This document shows, piece after piece, positions 1 to 4,924 of a DNA stretch of 6,886 bases (the stretch's first letter is position 1; each line of letters starts with the position of its first letter). The stretch is from NCBI GenBank assembly GCA_964454295.1, contig CAYVTV010000223.1:1-6886 (forward strand), written 5' to 3'. The notes under the pieces are model-generated. The model searched no databases and was not told the origin of the DNA. It was given only the letters and a program-made list of their open reading frames with translations. The position numbers were made by a program, and so were the translations under genes. The DNA comes from CAYVTV01 sp964454295 (GTDB lineage Bacteria; Bacteroidota; Bacteroidia; Bacteroidales; GCA-2748055).

Positions 1-1
1 T

Positions 2-751
2 AATCAACCCGGAAGATGGAGAAGGCCTCAGCTGGTAAATTCTATCAGGGAATCCGACACAGACTGGAAGCGTTACCTCATGAACCGCCCGTTTGAAAAA
101 TGGGATCCCAGAAAATATCTCGAATACAGGTTATTCTGGCCCTATTCATCAGGTATTCCGGGACAATGGATGGCTCATCAGATCGATACCGTACACTGGT
201 TCTCAGGATTCGATTACCCAAGAGCCGTAGCTGCCAACGGAGGCATATACATGTGGAATGATGGCCGCATAAATCATGATACCATGACCGCTGTTTTTGA
301 TTATGGCCCAAAAGATGATGAAACAGCCGGATTCCAGGTACTCTATCACTCCAGAATGCATAACTCAGCAGGAGGGACCAAAGAATGGTATTTCTCCAAT
401 GGAGGAAAGCTGGACCTTGACCTCAACCAGGTTACCAGCGAGGGAGGACTTGAAGAAAGACATGCTTCAGCAATGAACAAACAACCCTTCCTGCTGGAGG
501 ATTATAAATTACCTGATATAAAAGTGGAAGCCAGTGCCGACACCGGTAGTGATCCCCTGACAAATGCCCATATGAAAAACTGGATGGATAGCGTCCGGAG
601 CAGGAAGACTCCAAATGCCCCTGTGGAAGCAGGATATAACCACTCCATCGCAAATATCATGGTAACGGCAGCACTTCATACCGGACTTAAAACTACCTTC
701 GATCCTGTTAAACAGGAAGTAATGGCCGGAGATAAGGTGTTCCGGTATTAG
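2..751 (+). CDS. Gfo/Idh/MocA family oxidoreductase, C-terminal part (5' truncated)
   Basis: The reading frame is open to the left edge, so the N-terminal NAD(P)-binding Rossmann domain lies outside the window; the first ATG (position 80) is internal. The 249 visible residues are the substrate-binding alpha/beta domain. Seen directly: a W-rich opening (GRWRRPQLVNSI), then DWKRYLMNRPF, FWPYSSGIPGQW, and MAHQIDTVHW carrying the histidine and aspartate typical of the catalytic helix in this superfamily. The C-terminus ends ...AGDKVFRY. This pattern matches a large Bacteroidota/Planctomycetota group, usually about 430-450 residues and often Tat-exported, predicted to oxidise or reduce sugars or polyols with a bound nicotinamide cofactor. 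The substrate cannot be told from sequence. The TAG stop uses the first base of the inverted-repeat element at 751-934 as its G. The gene is convergent with the oxidoreductase at 941-1984. Family is secure, function generic. Confidence 0.88.
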   Translation, partial: NQPGRWRRPQLVNSIRESDTDWKRYLMNRPFEKWDPRKYLEYRLFWPYSSGIPGQWMAHQIDTVHWFSGFDYPRAVAANGGIYMWNDGRINHDTMTAVFDYGPKDDETAGFQVLYHSRMHNSAGGTKEWYFSNGGKLDLDLNQVTSEGGLEERHASAMNKQPFLLEDYKLPDIKVEASADTGSDPLTNAHMKNWMDSVRSRKTPNAPVEAGYNHSIANIMVTAALHTGLKTTFDPVKQEVMAGDKVFRY

Positions 752-934
752 GGACTGTCTCATAAATGTTATAACCACAAAGGACACTAAGGATAACACA
801 AAGTACACAAAGCTTACATGCCAGATATACAATACTTTGCGTCCTTAGTGTTGTCCTTTACACTTACGCTAAAGCTTCAGCGTACAAGTTGTGTCCTTCG
901 TGGTTAAACATTCTTTGACTTATGAGACAGCCCC
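751..934. repeat. MITE-like imperfect palindrome with terminal inverted repeats
   Basis: The two ends are inverted copies: GGGACTGTCTCATAA at 751-765 against TTATGAGACAGCCCC at 920-934, one mismatch in 15. Further in, AACCACAAAGGACAC at 773-787 pairs with GTGTCCTTCGTGGTT at 891-905, again with one mismatch. The arms are offset by a 7-base insertion on the right. The middle is rich in related words (ACACAAAG, GTCCTTAGTG) and contains a separate small palindrome at 865-884. There is no open reading frame of note and no clear target-site duplication. Ends of the GGGACTGTCTCA type resemble, from memory, those of some IS1182-like elements, so a non-autonomous derivative is plausible but unproven. 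The element occupies nearly all of the gap between two convergent genes, so its transcript could also fold as a bidirectional terminator. Confidence 0.75.
865..884. repeat. 20-base near-perfect palindrome inside the element
   Basis: TACGCTAAAGCTTCAGCGTA reads almost the same on both strands: the outer six bases on each side pair exactly, the centre AAGCTT is palindromic, and only one pair (positions 7 and 14) mismatches. It lies off centre within the larger 751-934 palindrome, so it would form its own side hairpin or could be a protein-binding site. Confidence 0.6.
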
Positions 935-940
935 TGTTTT

Positions 941-1984
941 TTAGATTTTTATTGCCCTGGCTGTCCTGCAACTTTTATAAGCTGCTTCTATCACCTTTAT
1001 TACCAGTGCTGCCTCTTCTCCGCTTACTGCAGGCTTTGCTCCATTTCGCAGTACATCAAAAATATTATTGTAATAGGCAGTATAATTACCTGCAAGTGTT
1101 CTGTATTTTCCCCTGAATATTTTCCCATCAATATCCGTGTGAAGCAGCCCCCAATTTTTCTCATCTTCTTTTCCCCAGTTCTGGCCGACAGGTATCTTCC
1201 CCTGCTTTAACGCTTCTTCCTGGGGATCAATGCCCCACTTTAAAAATGAACCTTCCGTACCATGCAATGTATACCGCGGTCCCTGTTCCCTGACCATGTA
1301 TCCCCCACAAACACTTACTTTAATATCCGGGTATCTTAGCCATACTTCAAAACTATCATCCACCCTGGTACCTGTCCTGAAATACCGGATATCAGCATAC
1401 ACCGACTCTGGTTTGCCAAATAAAACAAGAGCCTGATCAATCATGTGGGACCCCAGGTTATAAAGTGTTCCTGTTCCGCTTTCAGGATTCTCTTTCCAGG
1501 TGCCTTCCTGAATATAATTGCGGTACCGGTCAAAATGAGATTCATACTCCACAAGCCTTCCCAGAAGACGTTCCGAAATGATTTTCCTGATGGTAAGAAA
1601 ATCTCCATCCCATCGCCGGTTATGAAATACGCTGAGCATTAGTCCTTTCTTTTCTGCTGTTTCAACCAGTTCCGCAGCCTGCCTGTATTTTAAAGCAAAA
1701 GGCTTTTCTACCACCACGTGTTTTCCTGAAGCAAGAGCTTCCCGGGTAAGATCGTAATGGGTATTATCGGGTGTGTTGATCACAATAAGCTCAATCCTGT
1801 CATCCTCACATAACTCATGAAAATGTCTTACTACCTCTGCATCAGGATATTTTTCTGCAGATTCATTCCGGCTTCTTTCGAGAATTTTTACTAATCTGAA
1901 ATTTTCATTCGCACTAATTAACGGGCCATGAAAAACCCTGCCCGACATACCGAAGGAAGCTAAAGCTATTGTTATGGGATTCAT
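941..1984 (-). CDS. Gfo/Idh/MocA oxidoreductase, scyllo-inositol dehydrogenase (NADP+)-like
   Basis: A complete 347-residue cytoplasmic enzyme with no signal peptide. The Rossmann N-terminus carries SFGMSGRVFHGPLI (residues 10-23), the EKP motif with its lysine at 93-95, then FHNRRWDGDFLTIRKII (120-136). The last is characteristic of the IolU (YvaA)/YdgJ branch, whose studied members interconvert scyllo-inositol and scyllo-inosose with NADP(H). The catalytic helix reads LGSHMIDQAL, with H180 and D183. The length is normal for that branch (about 345-350). Oddity: the first glycine of the usual G-x-G-x-x-G cofactor loop is serine (S10-F-G12-M-S-G15). The gene is transcribed opposite to every other gene here. 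It is convergent with the truncated oxidoreductase and divergent from the apbE gene, with an inverted-repeat element on each side. No inositol catabolism gene is nearby, so the substrate is uncertain. The start at 1984 is chosen because it places the Rossmann strand immediately after Met. Confidence 0.88.
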   Translation of the reverse strand: MNPITIALASFGMSGRVFHGPLISANENFRLVKILERSRNESAEKYPDAEVVRHFHELCEDDRIELIVINTPDNTHYDLTREALASGKHVVVEKPFALKYRQAAELVETAEKKGLMLSVFHNRRWDGDFLTIRKIISERLLGRLVEYESHFDRYRNYIQEGTWKENPESGTGTLYNLGSHMIDQALVLFGKPESVYADIRYFRTGTRVDDSFEVWLRYPDIKVSVCGGYMVREQGPRYTLHGTEGSFLKWGIDPQEEALKQGKIPVGQNWGKEDEKNWGLLHTDIDGKIFRGKYRTLAGNYTAYYNNIFDVLRNGAKPAVSGEEAALVIKVIEAAYKSCRTARAIKI

Positions 1985-2045
1985 ATTGATGAAATGATTA
2001 AGTACTATAATTATCCTGAGAATTATTTGGTATTTATTAACAAAA

Positions 2046-2053
2046 CAAAATTA
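2046..2053 (-). promoter_or_regulatory. Possible -7 box for the minus-strand oxidoreductase
   Basis: On the minus strand this reads TAATTTTG, an exact match to the Bacteroidota -7 consensus TAnnTTTG, about 60 bases upstream of the ATG at 1984. No convincing -33 TTTG lies at the expected distance, because that stretch falls in the arm of the hairpin at 2063-2163. The motif is short and the region AT-rich, so chance is a real alternative. Confidence 0.25.
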
Positions 2054-2062
2054 CAATTTATT

Positions 2063-2163
2063 CCTTTGTGTACCTTCGTGAGACCCCTTTGTGTCCTTTG
2101 TGGTTGATTATCAGACGTTTTAAACCACAAAGGACACAAAGTACACACGAAGGTATACAAAGG
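2063..2163. repeat. Long hairpin repeat (AACCACAAAGGACAC family) between divergent genes
   Basis: The arms are 2063-2104 and 2123-2163. The inner 19 bases pair without mismatch (AACCACAAAGGACACAAAG and its complement). Then comes an asymmetric internal loop, a 10-base perfect stretch (CACGAAGGTA), one mismatch, and seven more paired bases. The 18-base apical loop is 2105-2122. It shares the 15-base word AACCACAAAGGACAC with the element at 751-934 but lacks that element's GGGACTGTCTCA ends. It has no coding content. It sits between the putative -7 boxes of the two divergent genes, upstream of both, so it could influence either promoter or simply be a tolerated insertion. The family looks like the dispersed repeats common in Bacteroidota genomes (from memory). 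Confidence 0.8.
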
Positions 2164-2192
2164 ATTATTTTATGATACCCCGGCATATTCAT

Positions 2193-2200
2193 TATCTTTG
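2193..2200 (+). promoter_or_regulatory. Probable -7 promoter box for the apbE unit
   Basis: TATCTTTG is an exact match to the Bacteroidota sigma(ABfr)-type -7 consensus TAnnTTTG, placed just before the apbE coding region. The -33 side is weak: there is only a TTTTAT-like stretch about 20 bases upstream. The box includes the TTG (2198-2200) that would otherwise be read as the start codon, so transcription would begin a few bases downstream of that TTG. Confidence 0.5.
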
Positions 2201-3151
2201 TCTTTTGGAAAAATNNNNNNNNNNCGGAATTTCTTTTCTATGGGAACACGCATAGACATCATTCTCCCTGATTGTGATGATGAATCTGCGGACAGCATTT
2301 CCCTTCTACTCCAAAATGAGCTGAACCGGATTGAAGAAAAAATCAGCATTTATATTCCGGAGAGTGAATTTTCAAAGATAAACAAATCAGCTTTTTCCGA
2401 ACCGGTAACTACAGATTCAGAAATCCTCAATCTATTGAAAGAACTTATCGTGCTTTCAGGGAAAACCATGGGGTATTTTAATTTTACCCTTGGAACGTTC
2501 CTTAGGTCTTTAAAGGAAAATCCGGCACTGGCAGATGATAAGGAGAAACTGCTTGAGATGGTATCATCGACAGGGGTGCATTTTATTGATCTCAACAGTG
2601 ACGTATCAACAGTTTCATTTTCGTCGGAACATGTTTTTATTGACAGTGGCGGATTTGGTAAGGGTTTTGCACTCGACAGGATAAAAAATGTTATGAATAG
2701 ATCAGTATTCCCCTCATTTTTTATTAGTTTTGGCGAAAGTTCTGTTCTGGCCTGTGGAAGTCACCCCTATGGTGATTCATGGAAAACAGGGATCAGAAAT
2801 ATTTTTAAGGAAGAGGAGTATATATTTAGTTTTAACATGAGAGATGAGTTTTTATCTGTTTCGGGAATAACCCCTCAAAATTTAAAGAAATACGGTACCG
2901 GGCATATTATAAATCCCCTGACAGGGGAACCTGTTACGCGGTTTTTACACTCAGCTGTGACAGGAAAAGAAGGTGTAACAACCGAAGTTCTGTCAACAGC
3001 CTTGATCGTGTCTCCCGATAAAACCAGGGATGCGATTATGGAAGGGTTTCCGGAATGTTCTGCTGTAGTTTATGAATACAATAACAATAATTTTATACCT
3101 GAAATAGTTTATTCAAAAAAACCATTAAATGATGAACGGAGCAATCGATAG
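2198..3151 (+). CDS. apbE: FAD:protein FMN transferase (ApbE family), N-terminus interrupted by assembly gap
   Basis: ApbE proteins transfer FMN from FAD onto a threonine of a target protein, usually at or outside the cytoplasmic membrane (Nqr/Rnf subunits and other extracytosolic redox proteins). The order of motifs fits. FFSMGTRIDIIL (residues 12-23) is the usual core start. DSGGFGKGFALD (149-160) is the D-x-GG-x-x-KG motif. SVSGIT lies at 220-225, HIINPLTGEP at 236-245, and TEVLSTAL (262-269) replaces the common ADALSTA, so the metal-binding Asp position is Glu263 while Thr267 is kept. The FGE-S at 178-181 also departs from the usual GG(D/N). The TTG start is doubtful because it lies in a probable -7 box and ten Ns follow at 2215-2224; the base after AT at 2213-2214 is N and could complete an ATG. 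Any signal peptide or lipobox would be hidden in the gap. The end overlaps the next gene by 23 bases. Confidence 0.85.
   Translation: MSFGKXXXXRNFFSMGTRIDIILPDCDDESADSISLLLQNELNRIEEKISIYIPESEFSKINKSAFSEPVTTDSEILNLLKELIVLSGKTMGYFNFTLGTFLRSLKENPALADDKEKLLEMVSSTGVHFIDLNSDVSTVSFSSEHVFIDSGGFGKGFALDRIKNVMNRSVFPSFFISFGESSVLACGSHPYGDSWKTGIRNIFKEEEYIFSFNMRDEFLSVSGITPQNLKKYGTGHIINPLTGEPVTRFLHSAVTGKEGVTTEVLSTALIVSPDKTRDAIMEGFPECSAVVYEYNNNNFIPEIVYSKKPLNDERSNR
2215..2224. other. Assembly gap (10 Ns)
   Basis: Exactly ten Ns, a customary placeholder for a scaffold join of unknown length. It falls near the 5' end of the apbE reading frame. The reading frame across it is therefore arbitrary, and the true distance between the promoter-like sequence at 2193-2200 and the coding region at 2225 is unknown. 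Confidence 0.98.
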
Positions 3152-4382
3152 AAAAGATTTTATTAAGACTTTTTCAATTCTTGCCGGCGCTTCCATGGTA
3201 GCCGGATCCATGCCATGGCTCAAATCCGTCAGCGCGCAGGAAACAGGGAAGGTTGTAAGGCTTGGAATAATCGGGACCGGTTCCCGGGGAATGTATCTTC
3301 ACCTGTTTCTTAAAGATATTCCAAACCTTGATATTTGTTGTATTTGTGATAATTATGAGCCAAACCTTCAGAAAGCTCAGTCAGCTGTTGGACCACAGGC
3401 AAAACCATATGCCGACTACAGGGTCATGCTGGAGAAGGAAAAACCTGACGCAGTGGTTATTGCAACCCCGCTGCACCAGCATGCCCATATAACTATCGAC
3501 GCGCTCAAAGCCGGTATTCACGTGTTTTGCGAAAAAAGCATGGCTAAAACATATGAAGATTGCAATGAGATGGTTAAGACTCATCTTGAAACAGGTAAGA
3601 TATTTTATATAGGACATCAAAGGATCTTTAATATTAAGTACCAGCAGGCCTATAAAATGATCAGTGAGGGTAAAATAGGACCTGTTACACAAATACGCGC
3701 CTTCTGGCACCGTAATAACGACTGGCGGAGAGATGTTCCCTCACCCGACCTCGAAAGAAAAATAAACTGGCGTATGTATCATGAATACTCATGCGGGTTA
3801 ATGACCGAACTTGCATCTCACCATATTCAGGTGGCTAACCAGATTTATAACCAGCATCCGGAATATGTATGGGGAAGTGGCAGTATCAATTACTGGAAAG
3901 ATGGAAGAGAGGTTTATGATAATGTGAACCTTGTGTATAAATACCCGAACGACTCACATCTCGTGTACGATTCATTGATCAGTAACAAACATTATGGTCT
4001 TGAAGTTCAGGTTCAGGGTCCCAAAGGTACCATGGAACTTGAATCAGGAAAAATGTGGGAAGAGTTTCCACCTCCGGCACCAGGGATTCTACAGCTCATC
4101 AATCATATTGAACATAAAGTTTTCGATGTGATCCCTATCGGGGGAGCCAGCTGGGTGCCAGAAACCGCCTTGAATATGAAAGGTCAGTATATTATTGACA
4201 GGGTACTCGAAGATGACGGAACTAAAATGCAGATGGAAGCATTTGTTGCTGACGTAAGAAATAACAGGGTCGACAGTGAAATTACCAGGCAGGGTTACTA
4301 CTCCACTATTGCCACCCTCATGGGGTTCGAAGCGATAATGAAAAATGAGATCGTTTACTGGCCAAAAGACCTTGTAATGTAA
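3129..4382 (+). CDS. Gfo/Idh/MocA oxidoreductase with Tat-like leader
   Basis: A 417-residue protein. Residues 7-13 (DRKDFIK), followed by a short hydrophobic stretch (to about 30) and SVSAQ, resemble the Bacteroidota Tat leader (RRxFLK) with Lys in place of the second Arg. Cleavage would fall near residue 37. The mature part starts with a Rossmann fold: GTGSRG at 49-54 is a full G-x-G-x-x-G. The EKP motif reads EKS (135-137), so the lysine is kept and the proline lost. The substrate-side helix reads ELASHHIQ (227-234), where relatives have H-x-I-D, so the aspartate is Gln. It is not obviously GH109, which lacks EK at this position. The likely role is nicotinamide-dependent sugar or polyol chemistry in the periplasm; the substrate is unknown. 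The start overlaps the end of apbE; ATG at 3132 is an equally possible start. The 78-residue membrane protein begins 34 bases after its stop, so the three probably form one operon. Confidence 0.85.
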   Translation: MMNGAIDRKDFIKTFSILAGASMVAGSMPWLKSVSAQETGKVVRLGIIGTGSRGMYLHLFLKDIPNLDICCICDNYEPNLQKAQSAVGPQAKPYADYRVMLEKEKPDAVVIATPLHQHAHITIDALKAGIHVFCEKSMAKTYEDCNEMVKTHLETGKIFYIGHQRIFNIKYQQAYKMISEGKIGPVTQIRAFWHRNNDWRRDVPSPDLERKINWRMYHEYSCGLMTELASHHIQVANQIYNQHPEYVWGSGSINYWKDGREVYDNVNLVYKYPNDSHLVYDSLISNKHYGLEVQVQGPKGTMELESGKMWEEFPPPAPGILQLINHIEHKVFDVIPIGGASWVPETALNMKGQYIIDRVLEDDGTKMQMEAFVADVRNNRVDSEITRQGYYSTIATLMGFEAIMKNEIVYWPKDLVM

Positions 4383-4416
4383 ATCTTCATTTAATAACCT
4401 GAATAAACATATAAAA

Positions 4417-4653
4417 ATGAAAGATACTATAATCACAGTTCAACAAAAAAAGCGTGAACTTTATTTACTGCTTGCCTGCTTTATCGGAGCGTTTATTTTT
4501 AATATAGCAGCCCTCATAATATATAAATCACCTTTTAAGGAATTATTCACTCAACTTCATATAGTAATAATTCTTACATTCTTCTTTTATTTTGTGGTTT
4601 TGTTTTTCAGGATTCTGGGCTGGTTGATTTTAATGTTGTTTAGGAAGAAATAA
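4417..4653 (+). CDS. Small two-helix membrane protein of unknown function
   Basis: 78 residues, no family recognised. A short charged N-terminus (KKR at 11-13) is followed by a hydrophobic helix at about 15-36, a loop KSPFKELFTQLH (37-48) and a second long hydrophobic stretch at about 49-75 ending RKK. Positive charges at both ends predict both termini in the cytoplasm with the loop outside. It begins 34 bases after the Tat-like oxidoreductase, on the same strand and with no terminator between, so it is probably cotranscribed. Position suggests a membrane partner or anchor for that exported enzyme, but nothing in the sequence proves it. It contains no cysteine pair or histidine pattern for haem, and no flavinylation motif. 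The clear membrane pattern and operon position argue that it is a real gene rather than chance. Confidence 0.7.
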   Translation: MKDTIITVQQKKRELYLLLACFIGAFIFNIAALIIYKSPFKELFTQLHIVIILTFFFYFVVLFFRILGWLILMLFRKK

Positions 4654-4924
4654 AAACTTTCTGAATAACTGCCTTCCAGACTGCAATCGGCATCCCGTCA
4701 TTTAATGGTATTTAAAGTAAAGATGACAGCGAAGGTTTTTCATGGTTCAACGCTGGCAGTTTTTGATAGTCATAGCTCTGGTTAAGGTTTGGTTGCGACT
4801 CTGACAGGTATTTTGCCGGAAGTAGTTATTAATGTGTGATAATTGTAGGTAGAGATATAAATAAAGAATAATATCTTTTCTTTGTTAGTAAAAAAACATA
4901 CTTAAAAAATAGAGTGTCAAAATC
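4654..4924. other. 271-base spacer before the alkaline phosphatase gene
   Basis: No reading frame, RNA gene or strong hairpin is visible. Only weak inverted pairs occur (for example GTCAT...ATGAC around 4697-4725), without a T-run, so no terminator is assigned. The last 60 bases become strongly A-rich, as is common in Bacteroidota leaders, which initiate translation without a Shine-Dalgarno sequence. A near-match to a -7 box (TATCTTTT, 4872-4879) lacks a -33 partner at the expected distance. Confidence 0.5.

Noticed and set aside
78..832. Antisense reading frames over the first oxidoreductase (78-311, 432-653, 509-832 on the minus strand)
   Set aside because: They lie opposite a gene with clear family motifs, show no recognisable protein pattern, and the last runs into the repeat element.
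922..1642. Plus-strand frames at 922-1116, 1230-1436 and 1445-1642
   Set aside because: They are mirror frames of the well-supported minus-strand oxidoreductase at 941-1984.
751..2163. CRISPR array suggested by repeated CACAAAGGACAC words
   Set aside because: The copies are inverted rather than direct, irregularly spaced and confined to two palindromic elements; there are no uniform spacers.
3129..4382. GH109-type glycosidase assignment for the Tat-like oxidoreductase
   Set aside because: The overall fold and leader fit, but the EK-S and SHHIQ motifs do not resemble the GH109 pattern I know, so only the superfamily is assigned.
4089..4436. Minus-strand frame of 115 codons across the end of the Tat-like oxidoreductase
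   Set aside because: It is opposite a coding region with conserved motifs, and its composition shows no protein signature.
4872..4879. TATCTTTT as a promoter -7 box for the alkaline phosphatase gene
   Set aside because: The last consensus base is wrong, and the nearest TTG upstream (4843-4845) is about 26 bases away, too far for the usual -33/-7 spacing.
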